A DNA stretch of 64,000 nt from Mesostigma viride (taxonomy: Eukaryota > Streptophyta > Mesostigmatophyceae > Mesostigmatales > Mesostigmataceae), in contig RPFO01000497.1 of the NCBI GenBank assembly GCA_009746045.1, forward strand, positions 155,001 to 219,000, written 5' to 3'. Below are positions 1 to 39,790 of the stretch, one piece after another. A program made the position numbers and the translations under genes. Positions within the stretch are counted from its first letter, which is position 1; every line of letters begins with the position of its first letter. Under the pieces are notes generated by a model. That model saw only the letters and a list, made by a program, of their open reading frames with translations. It had not been told where the DNA came from and did no database searches.

Positions 1-1210
1 CAACCCTCTTGATTTATGAAATATCTTAACAAACATAGCCATCAACCCTCTTGATTTTTGAAATATCTTAATCTTGGTTTTTATAATTTTTGCCTGGGAC
101 AGGACGAAGGATCATAATTCTTTACCATGCCACGCGCACTGGTAAACCTGCCTTTATCTGTAACTCTGCCCCCTCACGAACCTGCTTGCCCCTGCAACTA
201 ACGCTACAGGTCCGGGGCGCAGAGCGCCAGCCACCCCCGGGGGCTCGGCAGGGGAAGCGTAACCCGGTGGACGCGGCATCCAGCCAAGCCCCAGGGGGGG
301 GTTACAGGGTACGGTGTGACGTGTGTGGGCCGGATGTCAGCACTAGTGGGTCTTTCCCTGGTCGGGGGATGGATCCTTGAGTCACCCGTCAGGTGTACAG
401 TAACAGCATTAACCTGAGGTATACAGCAACAGCGCAAGCCTGTATAGGGCATTGTATAGCCTTGCATGCTGATTTTGTCCCGTGAAACTCCATGGCCATC
501 CAGGGCTTGTGATGCTGGCTACTGGCAGGTATCGCGCATTGCATCGGATGATTCGTCTGCTGTTGTGCCCACAGCAAGCCGGCCTGCACCATGATGCATG
601 CCAGTATACGCAGCTACCAGCTGCTAACTCTCAGGCACAACGCCACCCATCTTGTGGCCATTAGGTCTCTTGGAGGCCAGTTAGAGTCTCCCAGCGATGT
701 CCCAAGAATTCATCAATCAGACAACCAGTCAAGGGCACGGCAGTGGTAGCTCTGTTTTGGTGACCGCGACGCAACGGAGTACCGGATAGGGGTCTGTCAG
801 AACCGTATACGTACCCACCAGAACCATCACGCACCCATCCGAACCGTATACGTACCCAGTGCTCTTGGATGTGGAAAGTGGGGTGAAGTTAGTGGGAATT
901 TTAAGTTCCGTGGGGAATTCGAGGAGAGATGGGGGGGAGCCTTTCGCATCGCTGTTGCTGTGGATCCGGTCCATCGCAGACTTGATCCTTTATGAAGAAA
1001 CAACGCAGCCAAAGCTGCCCATTTGGGGGATCAGGTGCTCCACGACGGTGCCCGGAAAGCAATTCCCAGATAAGGATTATTTTGCAGCACATGGGCGCGG
1101 GCAGGTGGAGGCCGTCTGCTGTTGTTCCCTGATCTACTCCTTGTGCTATCCTCGCTTTCCCTCTCCGGACATTTTCTGGGCTCCAGGAGGGTCCCAGGCG
1201 GGAGGACTCC
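1..1210. other. Upstream region of gene 1, no gene recognised
   Basis: No exon with credible coding character was found. A direct repeat of about 29 bp (CAACCCTCTTGATTT...) occurs at 1-29 and again at about 44-72, differing at one base. The open frames here lack conserved-looking composition and overlap on both strands. Some of this stretch is presumably the promoter and 5' UTR of gene 1, but no TATA box or other core element stands out. Confidence 0.4.
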
Positions 1211-12107
<10,897 letters not shown>

Positions 12108-12368
12108 TTGTCACCCAAGGAAGCCCTAATCGACCCTGCAAGCGTAGGAATTGGCTTTACCCAGGCTAGGGGGCCCTCCCGTCTTCACAGGCCATCATGA
12201 GCACTTGCGAGTGTACGGTGGACAGATCTAGGCGCCAAAATAAGGATGTGCTTAGATGCACAGGTCTCTTCTTTTAGCACTCATGTAGTTAAGATAGTTG
12301 TCTGTTAAGTTAGCCATGAATTAGTAATGTAAAGGCTTATTTATGTTAAATATTGCCATTTACTAACA

Positions 12369-12448
12369 CCCCCACCCATTAGCAATGGAATACGTGCTAC
12401 ATGATCTCCCAACGCAGTCATTTTATAATTACATTTCATTTATTAATC
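12369..12448 (+). mobile_element. Tail-only F1 LINE insertion (80 bp) with 8-bp target duplication
   Basis: Matches the last part of the F1 3' UTR, including the GTGCTACATGA hairpin region and an AT-rich terminus. It is bounded by TACTAACA at 12361-12368 and again at 12449-12456. This is a severely 5'-truncated retrotransposition product. The hairpin at 12400-12422 has one mismatch. Confidence 0.85.
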
Positions 12449-12894
12449 TACTAACAGTTTCTTACTGCCCCACGCAATACTTGAATTGAAGCCGGCTGCA
12501 TGGTGCATGCATGCTGTATTGAGGGAGCTAGGGTGATTTATATGATCGTAGCTCAACAAACACGGCAGGCTCAAAAGCTACCAAGTCCGTATTCGATCAT
12601 GCATGCAGCTTAAATTTCTAGCCTTCGTTGGCTGTCTGATTGATCGACATATAGTAATTGGTGGCTAGCTGGCTACTGCTGTCTCTTTGAAGCAGAAAAT
12701 GCTAATGCACCTGCAAAGTTCTTTACAATATCTAGCTCCTCACACAGGCGCTACTCTTGCAGATTTTTTTATGCGCATATAGTAGGTACTCCTACACACA
12801 GATCTCGAATGATTTACCTAGTACCAAATCCGAAAGGCTTGCATCACTCCCCGGAAAGGAGAACTTTTGCGGATGACTGTAGGTTTCAGTTGGC

Positions 12895-12975
12895 GATGCC
12901 CTAGGATCCGTCCGACGCACGTTCTATAGTCAGCCAAATTGGTGCGAGAGGTCCCCAGTTCGATTCCGGCCTGGA
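12895..12975 (+). other. Possible tRNA-derived remnant (A-box/B-box-like)
   Basis: GTTCGATTC at about 12958-12966 fits the pol III B-box consensus GWTCRANNC. TATAGTCAG..TTGG upstream resembles a D-arm/A box. The intervening anticodon arm cannot be folded and the T-stem does not pair well, so this is at best a tRNA relic or the head of a SINE. Confidence 0.25.
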
Positions 12976-13338
12976 TTCATTTGCAGATCGCGTTTTTCCG
13001 TGTTTTCCGCGGACCGGCACTGAACGCAAATGGTTTTCACCTGTGCGGCGTGCCAAATCAGAATATATAGTAGGTGGCTGCATGTGCAACTCGCGATCGA
13101 TCGTTAGGCATACTACTCACAGTTCCCGTGACAAGGCACGTACGGTGTGGCGAGCTATGGATGCCGAGAATGCTCATAACTTTTACATCCGGGCATGAAA
13201 TTTGGTCGGGTAAATTGCAGTAGAAGCGTCTTTTGATGACGAACACGATGATATAGTTTTCAGCCGCCATCGCCCAAGATTTAGCGCAATATCATAAAAC
13301 GCAGCGCAGGCAGGGATCGTATTTTCCGGAAAGTAGCC

Positions 13339-14690
13339 ATGGCGGAATCACCTTTAGCCGCCTCCCACTCCCCCGCCGATGGGGAGGATTCAGCGCCTCA
13401 CACCATCACGCAACTAGTCAACGCTGTGGACACCATTGCGACCCAGCCATCGTCTGCTGAAGCCGCCATTAACGTTTCGTCTAAGCGGCATTGCGCCGGC
13501 CCCGCCGACGAGATGGACAGCCAGATCCCTCCGCCTGCGGCTCCCTTTTCCAGCGAGGTTTCCCGTGAGGACAACCCCCTTGACGACGACGACGACGACG
13601 CCATCGGCGACGCTGAGTTTAACCCAGCGGAATTCATGCCTGGCGCGGCTGTCGCCGAGCACCGGTTCTTTTCGCTTACCGCCGAGCAGGCGCAGGCTAT
13701 CCTGCACCACCTGCACGCCAAAGGCCATGAGATATATTTTCCCAGCACGTCTAGCGAGACTTCGGTGGACGACGTTCGCCATCTGGAGCTGCCCCAGCTT
13801 CGTCTTTCTGTTTTTCTGAGCTACGCGAAGGCCCCTTGCCTCCGGGCACTTGTTGCCGCTTTCGAGGATGCCGAAGGCACCGCCACTAACCCCACTGCTT
13901 CCCCGGATCCCGAACCCTGCGCCAACTCAACCAGAACGTCGCAGACATGGCCGCTCAACTCGGCGCGCCCTATCCACCGCTATCCGTCAAGACACTGCTG
14001 TGCTCCAATCCAGCATTGCCGAGGTCAAGGCCGCCATGACCAGCCCGCCCCAGCCAGCCGCCCCCGCACCCACCAGCTATGCTAACATGGTTAAACAGAC
14101 GGACATTGCCAACCTGATGAAGGATGCCGCACGCAGGGGGGCTGCAGCCCATAAGACTGCTGTCGAGGAGGACCTGCGCTCACGCAGTATAGTGGTCCGG
14201 TATTTCCAGGTCGCGCAGCAGCCAGAAACGGACCTGATGCTAGCGCAACGCCTGTACCACAGCCTCATCGTGGGCCGGCTGCACCTGGGCAACGAACGCA
14301 TCCGCATTGAGTCGGCCGCCTGGATGGCGGGCCAGCCTGGCCCCATCCGGGTGACCTTCGCGAACATGGCAAGCAAGGTGAAGGTACTCCAGGCCCGCAA
14401 GCTCCTGGGCGGGAGAAACGCGCCGAGCCTCGACGACCTACTCTCCCCGGCCCATGCAACTAGTCATCAAGAACGGCCTGATGGGCAGCGACGTGGCGAT
14501 CAAGGCCAGGCATGAAGGCCAGAAGGTATACGTCCGCCTCGTCAACGACACCCCCGTGCTCCTCATCAACGGTCAGCGCACGGATGTGCAGGCTCCCAAC
14601 AAGCGGCACAAGCCGGGCCGTCCCAAGCACGCCCCAACTGCGTCATCATCATCGTCCACGCACGTCCCGGGTATGGAGGGCGCCCGGTAA
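13339..14690 (+). pseudogene. LINE ORF1 (RNA-binding/nucleic-acid chaperone type), frameshifted
   Basis: Starts with a good ATG (MAESPLAASHSP). The N-terminal part is disordered and acidic (a run of six Asp). It continues in other frames through LRQLNQNVADMAAQLG and TAIRQDTAVLQSSIAEVKAAM (coiled-coil-like), then PTSYANMVKQT. The C-terminal part (PIRVTFANMASKVKVLQARK ... SLDDLLSPAQ ... GQKVYVRLVNDTPVLLING) resembles the C-terminal domain of L1-like ORF1 proteins of plants and algae. At least three frame changes, all between about 13,900 and 14,460, show it is dead. ORF1 of the F3 element at 46.9-47.2 kb has a similar YADLL...DCRVVLRRF segment. Downstream sequence to about 15,090 keeps an open frame (SLKRLLARLEP) and may be the start of ORF2, interrupted by the F1 tail at 14835. 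Confidence 0.7.
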
Positions 14691-14834
14691 GGGCACACCC
14701 TCGCGGCCTCGCGGTACAATAGGCTTTGGGCATAGCCTTTTATAAACAAGCCCCTTTCCACCCTCATGTCGCACCGTGCGAGCATGAGGATGCAAGGTCG
14801 CCAGGCACGCCACGGTCAACCTTCCCGCCAATAT

Positions 14835-14951
14835 TATAACATGCCTCCGTGGGGAGGTCATGTAGCACATATTTCATGATGGATGGGTGGTGTGGAGGAA
14901 GCCGCGTGATCGAACTATCCTAACTCTATCTAGAAAATCCTAACTACACTA
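14835..14951 (-). mobile_element. Tail-only F1 LINE insertion (117 bp), reverse orientation, 11-bp target duplication
   Basis: Almost identical to the reverse complement of the 3' end of the F1 copy at 35.76-35.88 kb, hairpin included (14840-14862). It is flanked by CCCGCCAATAT at 14824-14834 and 14952-14962. The near identity and intact duplications point to recent insertion. It interrupts the sequence downstream of the LINE ORF1 pseudogene. Confidence 0.9.
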
Positions 14952-15272
14952 CCCGCCAATATACCAGCCTCAAACGCCTCCTGGCCCGCCTTGAGCCCAG
15001 TCGACACGCCGGCGACCCCATCCTGGACGGAGACGACCGGACGCATATCCGCCCTAAAAGAAATACTCCATGCGTTGACAAGCATTAACCCAAATCGCCA
15101 CCCTCCCCCTCCCCCCCCACCCCCACCCCCACCCCCACGTACCTCAGTCCAGCACTACCCTTCTCCCCCCCCACCCCGGCCCCACCCCCACCCCCCCGCT
15201 AATAGGGCAACGGCCCATTCTTGGTATTGCACAGTTACACGCTTGTATTGTGGTATGCGTCCTACAGTACAG

Positions 15273-15310
15273 TTGCTGTTGTTGTTGTGTCCCACGCCGC
15301 CCATGGGCAG
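15273..15310 (-). mobile_element. Ultra-short F4 tail insertion (38 bp) with 10-bp target duplication
   Basis: Read on the - strand it is CTGCCCATGGGCGGCGTGGG followed by a CAA-rich tail. TACAGTACAG precedes (15263-15272) and follows (15311-15320). The duplication sits in a TACAGTA-rich stretch, so chance matching is possible, but the same terminal sequence recurs at 15479 and 50865. Confidence 0.65.
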
Positions 15311-15436
15311 TACAGTACAGTACACTACAGTACACTACAGTCCTCTACAGTCCTGTATGCTGCAAGCGGATTTCTACTATTTCCTGGCACGGGAAATGCC
15401 CGATTCTCGATTGGGATGTACATAGCGCCTAGGGAG

Positions 15437-15503
15437 GTTGGGAGTTAGTTAGTCAAGTCGTTAGTCAACTCATTGGATCCCACGCCGCACAAGGGCAGCA
15501 GAG
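15437..15503 (-). mobile_element. Short F4 tail insertion (67 bp) with 13-bp target duplication
   Basis: On the - strand: CTCTGCTGCCCTTGTGCGGC, then GTGGGATCC and a GACTAAC-rich tail. It is flanked by perfect AGCGCCTAGGGAG repeats at 15424-15436 and 15504-15516. The terminal GCCC...GGGC arms can pair as a small hairpin. Confidence 0.8.
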
Positions 15504-15811
15504 AGCGCCTAGGGAGTAGGGGTAGATGGGACGCCGATGACAGCGTGGACACGCTGGCCAACGCCTTTCCACTGGCCATGACCGCCATTATTATAACACG
15601 GGTGCACCGGCCAACGATATTGGCTCTGCTTGCTAGCAAAGCTTTCTCTGCAATAGCAGCGCATGCCAGGTTTTGCCGTGGGGATACGGTAGCATTTTTT
15701 GTAAATTTGCCATTTTGCACAACATCTCCTTTCTCATTTGGGCAGTAGCGACGTCGGACCCACGGTTGTTGACTACGGGCAAAGCCCCCAAGTTCTCCCG
15801 ACTTGGCAAAA

Positions 15812-33432
<17,621 letters not shown>

Positions 33433-33889
33433 GGCCTCGGGGGCACAGGTGGCTATGTTTCGCCATGCCTCCAGGAATATTTACATCACAAAACTTTCAG
33501 GGGCGGATCTCAAGATACAGACATGGCCTGGGCCAGGCCTACTGTGGGATGTATCCCGCAATCATGATAATCGTAGCCGATTGTATCAGGACGTACAGCT
33601 ACGTCGTAGAAATTTGACCGTGTGCTCCCTTGGTAGGCCGTATATAGTAAATTCATCGAAGGAATCTGTTCATATACTGTAGCGTGCACTTCAGCCCTGC
33701 TCCCACTTCTGGGATGGCAGACAACGCTCATGTGTCATCCGTTGCATAGTCATGACGCGGCTATAGAAGTTGGCTTTGTGGACGTTAACAATGACACTTC
33801 CTTTTCCGAGCCTGCAACAATCCGGGGACAGGACATACCTAATGTACACTTTTCTGGAAACCATACGTACACGGCGGAGCACACGGGGG
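33433..33889. other. Spacer after gene 2
   Basis: Probable 3' UTR of gene 2 and the 5' flank of the F1 LINE. The exact 5' boundary of the LINE is not visible. Similarity to the second F1 copy becomes evident from about 33890. No other gene seen. Confidence 0.4.
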
Positions 33890-35763
33890 ACGGCACGGCG
33901 CCGGTAAGCCTCGACCGCTGGTTGGCCCACAATGTTTCCTTGACCGGTGGGGCTCGCGCCCCCCCCCCGCCGCTTCACCCCGAGACGGCCGCCCGCCTCG
34001 GGGTCGCCGGACCCCCGCCGCCGCCAGCGCCCCCCTCCTCGGCCGCGGACTACCAAGTCCCCGCCTTGAAGGAGGGCTGCCTTGCCACCAACGACGTCGT
34101 CCACCCCTTCACTTTGGAGGAATTGGACGGCGCCCTTGCTCGCCTGCGGTACGATGCGGCGGTCGGTGCTGACCACCTTTCTGCTGAGCTGCTGAAGACC
34201 CCTGATCTGGCGGTTAGGGATCTTCTGCTGGCGTTCTGCAACCGTGTCCTGCTCTCTGACGAGCCTCCGCCTGCTGAGTGGCAGACGGCCATCCGCGTCA
34301 TGCTGTACAAGAAGGGCCCTGCTGCTGACCCCGGTAACTACCGGGGTGTCTGCCTCCAGAGCGCCGCGCTGAAGGTCTTCATGCGCATGATGCTGCACAG
34401 GCTCCGCGCCGCGCTGGACCCACACCTGGGTGAGTCTCAGATGGGTTTCCGTCGTGGTCGTAACACTGTCATGGCTGTGTTTGTCGCGCGCCGGTTGATG
34501 GAGGAGGTGCGTCGACTTCCCCCTGACAGTTTGCCGCTGGTCTTCATTTTTGTTTACTATATCAAGGCCTTTGACACGGTTCTCTGGGAGGCTCTTTGGG
34601 CCATCCTAGCTCTGGATCGGGTACCACCTGCGTTTATTGCTGCCATTCGCCGTCTGTATGAGGGTTCACAGGCAGTAGTGCGGACTGCGGAGGGCACCAC
34701 TCCACCATTCCCCCTTCACCACGGGGTGTGGCAAGGTTGTGTCCTGTCCCCATACCTGTTCATTATTGTCGTGGATCACGTCATGCGCCGGGCACGTGCG
34801 CGCTTTACTGCTCTTAAGGGGTTCGAGCCAGGCTTGGACATCCTTAACGTGAAAGAGCACGGCGGGGTTAGACCTGGTTACCGCCTTGCCGACCTGATTT
34901 ATGCGGATGATACCACCCTCATCGAGCGCCCCGAGCACATTCAGACCTGGCTGGACTGCCTGGGCCTGGAGGCGAGGGCGGTGGGGCTGGAGATTAGTGT
35001 CAAAACTGAGGCGATGGTGATAGGCGCATCCAGTAAACCACCGCTGCCGCGCCTGCTCGACGGGACGGAGGTCCCGTTCCGCGACCGCTTCAAGCTGCTG
35101 GGGAGCTGGCTTCCTGACACCGCCGACGATGTGGACACCCGCATCGGCCTTGCCTGGGCCAAGCTCCGTTCGCTCACACCCTACTGGCGCTCGAAGGGCC
35201 TTAACGGGCACCGCAAGCGCATGCTCTTCAAGGTCCTCGTCCTCACGGTGCTCACGTATGGCGCCGAGGCGTGGACCCTCCCCCCCAAGCTGGCAGCCCG
35301 GCTCGACGGCACAGTTTACAGGATGCTCCGGCAGGTCCTTAATGTAGGTTTTTCCGAGCGTCCGTCATCAGAGTCTCTGTATCATGGTATGCCTCGTGTT
35401 TCGGACGAGATTAGACAGCGTAGGATAGCATTTGTAGGACACCTTGCACGCACCAGCCAGGTCGACACCACCCTTGGTCTGGCCGGCCCCCAGCGGCTTG
35501 GACAGCCAGGGCGGCACATTCTGACCTGGCCTGGCCCCAAGGACATTCCCAAAAGGGTAGGGAAACCTGTCACCAACTACGTTCAGATGCTGCTGGACGA
35601 CCTCGTGGTCCCAGCCCAGTTTGAGCACCGCATCCACTCTCTCTCCCGTCTTTGGACTGCCATGCAGGACAAGACGCGGTGGAAGAAGATTGTCAAGGCA
35701 CACACGCCCGACCCTGTGGGCAAGCCACCTCCCCCCAAGCGGAGGAGGCGTTTTGATGAGTAG
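33730..35763 (+). pseudogene. LINE reverse transcriptase (F1), open frame but motif A aspartate lost
   Basis: A 677-codon open frame. From about residue 55 the order is typical of LINE ORF2: FTLEELDGALARLRYDAAVG (pre-RT), RVMLYKKG...NYRGVCLQS (motif 0/1), MGFRRGRNT, then motif A FVYYIKAFDTV, GVWQGCVLSPYLF (motif B), IYADDTTL (motif C, intact) and FKLLGSWL. The C-terminal part has RRIAFVGHLART, as in RTE/L1-like elements, and a basic end. In motif A the first catalytic Asp is replaced by Tyr (TAC at 34555-34557), whereas the copy at 61.7 kb has VDFIKAFD and the F3 copy has VDYTKAFD. The protein should be catalytically dead although the frame is open. Residues before about 55 may be host-derived read-in rather than element sequence. 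Confidence 0.88.
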
Positions 35764-35885
35764 TGTAGTTAGGATTTTCTAGATAGAGTTAGGATAGTTC
35801 GATCACGCGGCTTCCTCCACCCCACCCATCATGAAATATGTGCTACATGACCTCCCCACGGAGGCATGTTATAATTTAATAATTT
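33890..35885 (+). mobile_element. F1 non-LTR retrotransposon, 5'-truncated
   Basis: Contains the reverse transcriptase frame (33730-35763), then a 3' UTR with the 23-nt hairpin at 35846-35868 and an AT-rich TTTAA tail. No apurinic endonuclease domain precedes the RT, so the 5' half is missing. Dead relatives lie at 36.6-37.7/48.0-49.1 kb and 61.7-63.4 kb, and tail fragments at 12369 and 14835. Confidence 0.88.
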
Positions 35886-35949
35886 AATTTAATTTTTTTA
35901 ATACGTACACGTGCAGGTTGTAGCCCAGACTGTATCAAAAACCATATGC

Positions 35950-36005
35950 CCCTTCTCAGGGATATGTGTTACGTATACTCCCAACGGAGTTATGATTAAT
36001 ATTAA
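35950..36005 (+). mobile_element. Second F1-type LINE tail
   Basis: ATGTGTTACGTATACTCCCA then ACGGAGTTATGATTAATATT is a diverged copy of the F1 terminus directly behind the better F1 copy. Its 23-nt hairpin (35972-35994) keeps pairing through different bases. Flanking TACGTACAC/TACGTATAC may be the target duplication (one mismatch). Confidence 0.65.
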
Positions 36006-36599
36006 TTACGTATACATATGAGTGACGTGACATAAAAATCCAATGATGATTGGGGACCATAAATATGATTTTTTTAATTTTAAAAATCCAACCACTTGGG
36101 GGGGTGAAGTACTAGCCCCCACCATCTACCGGTACTGTAACGTACGCGCTAAAAATAGAAAAAGACGCTATTTTAGTCACATTTTCCTTTGGACAATATG
36201 GGCACACGTCGACGTGCTGACCCAGGGTGCTCCCAACGCCGCCATTTTTGCGGGCTTTGCGGCCCGCGCACCGCTGCTGGCGCGGCCCGGCGCATCTGCC
36301 GGCCATGCCCCGCCGCCGCCCCGGCCCGCTCTACATACCGGCAGGACCCCAATTGGTCCTGGCTGCCCGTCACCGCCTCAAGCGTAACCGGGCCCCGCTG
36401 CGCTGAAACAGGTGCTCAAGGCCCCCCTTGTGGAGGCCTAGGCACGTGCTAAGGACGCAGAGGCGGCCCAGTGCATCGCTGATGCGCCAAGGCCTGCCAA
36501 TTAAGCTCGCAACCAGGACAATTAAATGTGGTACTGGTCACCTCGACCGGCTCGGCGGGCGGCGGCAGTGCACCCTGGTGGAGCATGCACACGCGGGGC
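36006..36599. other. Region upstream of the dead F1 copy
   Basis: Includes an open stretch at 36189-36452 with a Cys pattern FCGLCG...RICRPC that could be a small zinc-finger fragment, possibly from the 5' region of the LINE. No supported gene. Confidence 0.3.
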
Positions 36600-37684
36600 G
36601 CCGGTCGGCGGTCAGCCTCGACCACTTCACCCCGCTTAGTTGGCCCACAATGTTTCCTTGACGGGTGGGGCTCGCGCCCCCCTCCCGCCGCTTCACCCCA
36701 AGGCCGCCACCCGTCTTGGTACGTGTTGCATGCTGGACCCCCCCCGCCGCCTGCGGCACCCTCCTCGCCCGCGGACTACCAGGTCCCCGCCTTGAATTAA
36801 GGAGGGCTGGCGCCTTGCCAACAACAACGTTGTCACCACCCCTTATTAACTTTGGAGGAAATTATTGGACGGCGCCCTTGCTCGCTTGCGGTACGATGCG
36901 GCGGTCGGCGCAGACCACCTTTCGGCCGAGTTGCTCAAGACTCCCCGACCTGATGGTGCGTGATCGAGCTTCTGCTGGCGTTCTGCAACCGTGTTCTGCT
37001 CTCTGATGAGCCTCCGCCTGCTGAGTGGCAGACGGCCATCGGTACAAGAAGGGTTCTGCTGCTGACACCCGTAACTATCGGGGTGTCTGCCTCCAGACTG
37101 AGAGCGCAGCACTGAAGGTTGTCATGAGCATGATATTGCACAGGCTCCCGCGCTGCGCTGGACCCACACCTGGGTGAGTCTCAGATGCATGCCATTTCGG
37201 TAGCGGCCGTAAGCCTGTCATGGCTGTGTTTGTCGCACGCCGGCTGACCAGTGGAGGAGGTGCGTCGCATTTGCCCTGATGGTTTTCTGCTGGCCGTCTT
37301 CATTTTTGTCGCGACTCGTGTCAAGGCTTTTGACACCGGGTCCTCTGGGAGGCTCTTTGAGCCATCCTGGCTCTGGACCGCGTGCCACCGGTATACTTAT
37401 TGCTGCCATTCGCCGACAGTCTGTATGAGGGTTCACAGGCATGCAGTAGTGCTGACTACGAAAGGCACCACCCCACGTACCATTCCCCTTCACAACGGAT
37501 CGAGTGTGGAAACCTTGTGTCCTGACAGTCCCCATCATCTGTTCATGACATATTGTCGTGGATCACGTCAATGCGCTAGGCGCGGGCGCGCTTTGCCGCC
37601 CTTACAGGGTTTTCAAGCCGGCCTGGCTCGGACATCCTTATTATAACGAGCGCAGCAAGGGCGGCGGTGGCCCTGGTTACCGCC
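36600..37684 (+). pseudogene. Dead F1 LINE RT, left half
   Basis: Collinear with 33.89-34.88 kb of the better F1 copy but with more than twenty indels. Many are exactly 4 bp, so no frame longer than a fragment survives. Recognisable pieces include PSSPADYQVPALN at the start and NRVLLSDEPPPAEW. It stops abruptly at GGTTACCGCC (37675-37684), the target duplication of the F3 insertion, and resumes at 47967. Confidence 0.88.
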
Positions 37685-38104
37685 TAAGTAAGTAAGTATG
37701 TACTTGCGTGTCATGCGCAAAGGCATGCCACAGAGTACTATGCTAATCTCATTAGAAAAAATAATTACATAAAAGTTTTTAAACAAATATCATCTGCATC
37801 ATTCCCCAACCATTAAGCACTAGATGGGGATGTAATCCTCATCCGAGCTGTCCTCTACTGTAATGGCAGACGAGGCGGTAGTGTAGCGGCTATCCCCAGG
37901 GCTGCAATTAAACCTCCAAGCTGCGGACTTCTACCCAGGCTGGCTAGCAACGGGCCGCGGGGCCCGTGGGGAGAAAACAGGAGCATACCCCTCAGGAAGG
38001 TACGTGCTTATGGCAGATGGCATGCAGCCCATTTCTCCTTGTCAACTCATGCGGGCCGGCGCGGAGTACGGATAGTCCCGGAAGCCCTCAGTGCACATAT
38101 ATAT

Positions 38105-39790
38105 TAAAAATATAATTACTTACAACAGAGTGAAATCACTCAAACCAAAGCAAACGCCCAGCTATAAACCTATATACAGAGCCATGTCAAAGCTCTATAC
38201 TACCATAAGACCAATGGAAACGCCTAACGGGAGGAACCTAATAGCCCTGCTGCACCGCAAAATCAGCCCGCGTACGGCGGAGCATGATGTCAGCCATGGC
38301 CCGAGTCAGCGCCACCGACAAGCGCTGACGCCAATATGACGTCCAGGTCCGCGCCGACCATGGGGCCCGAGCTGGCCCTCCAGGTCCAGCCGGTCCTCCC
38401 GGAGCCGGCAACACTCCTTGAAGAAGGCGGAGGTCAGGGGCCCCATGGCCCCAAACTCCTCCAGGACAAAGGGCACCACACGATGGTGCCCGACGTCGCC
38501 GTAGGCCAGGAGCTTGGCCCGCTCCGCCCGGTCCGCCGTGTAACCTGCCGTGAGGGAGGCCCCATGCAGCCACGTGGCTAAGAGCCAAGGGCCGCGCCAC
38601 CGAAACGTCAATAAGCAGATGCCGGCCACCCCCCTCAAAGTCCAGCACCACGATGTCAGGCCGGTGGTTGGGGAATAGAAGGCAGCGCCATCCGCATCCT
38701 CGGACCGGATGTTCGCGTGGGGGAAAACCGACCGAATCATGGCGAGCACCACCGTCAGGAGGACAGTGTGCAAATACAAATACCAATTCTGATTCTGTTG
38801 GCCCCCCATGCAGGCAAGGTAGTGAGTCCCCGTGGGATCCAGCGGCTGCCCACAGCTACCACAAGGCCGCCCGGCCGGAACAAGAGGCTGCGGGGCAAAT
38901 AGCTGGTGCCGGAGCGCCACCGAGTAGTGGCTGGGAGCCAAGGCGGATGGGGGGGCCATGGGAAGAGCACGAAGGTACGCCGAGCCCACACTCCGCAAGG
39001 AAAGCGAGAACAGCCACGCACGTCCCTGAGCGTTGAGGTCCGCGAAAAGAGCAATCCAATCAGCCGTGTGCAGAATACCCGCGTAGGTTTTCTGGTGTTT
39101 ATCGATGACGCGAGCAGGGAATGCGGCGGGAGATTGAACGGAGGCGACCGAGGGAGTGCCGCGAGGGAGGTGGCGCTGTACCGCCTGAGCGGCACGGACG
39201 GGAGAACAGGCCTGCTGGATCTCAGCATAGGCCTCCTGGATGGCGGTGACGAAGGGCAAAGGGCTGCTGGGGTCCAGGAGGTCAGGCGCTGCCGTTGCCA
39301 AAAGGGGCAGGAGCCGGCAGCTTTCCGCCCACGACTGAGCGACGGAGCCCAAAAATGCTGCTGGGGCCAGCCGGGCGGCACGAGTCAGACCACAGCCACC
39401 CATCCGTGCAGGCAGGGAGGCAATGCGAATAGCATGTGGCGGGAGGTCGGGGCCCGGGACCAGCTGCATGCGCCAAGGCCGACTGGATGCGTTCGTCGTG
39501 GCCCTCGGCGGCCAGCCGGACCTGAGCCGGAAGAGCGCCCCGGAGCCAGTGAACGACGCGAGGGTGAGCGCAAAACCACAGAAGCAGACCCTTGGTCTGC
39601 GAATCATGAAGGCGCGCAATCAAGGGCAGTACCTCAGTGCGTGCCTCAAGGGCGGCCCGCAGAGCATGGATGACAAACTCGGGGTCGCCAACCGGAACGC
39701 CGAGGACATCCAACCCATGGAGGCGCTCGTCCCGGCCCAAGAGCTGGGGCGGAAAGCCAGAGCAATCACCTTGGGGCGAGTACACCACGT
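38105..39790 (-). pseudogene. F2 LINE C-terminal region: RT thumb, CCHC motif and PD-(D/E)XK-like nuclease
   Basis: Read on the - strand with frame changes: VLGVPVGDPEFV (RT thumb-like), LPARMGGCGL, then CGSCGQPLDPTGTHYLAC (Cys-x2-Cys-x9-His-x3-Cys), then RPDIVVLDFEGGGRHLLIDV and a helix AERAKLLAYG, ending ADFAVQQGY. This order (RT, CCHC, PD...D-x-[ILV] nuclease) is that of restriction-like-endonuclease LINEs such as R2. The family is therefore different from F1. The 3' end TAAAAATATAATT is shared with the second copy. ATATATAT occurs on both sides (38097-38104 and 39791-39798), a plausible but low-complexity target duplication. The copy is 5'-truncated and lacks RT motifs A-C. Confidence 0.72.

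Larger units (their letters stand above)
12108..13338. other. Intergenic spacer after gene 1
   Basis: AT-richer than the flanking genes. It contains probable 3' UTR of gene 1; a TGTAA pentamer near 12328 could serve as an algal-type polyadenylation signal, but this is weak. It also contains one LINE tail (12369-12448), a tRNA-like patch (12895-12975) and several GCATGC/ATGCATGC palindromes at 12500-12610. No protein-coding gene seen. Confidence 0.5.

Noticed and set aside
33730-33890. Treating the first 55 codons of the F1 RT frame as part of the element
   Set aside because: Similarity to the other F1 copy begins only near 33890, so the upstream open stretch is probably host sequence that happens to be in frame.
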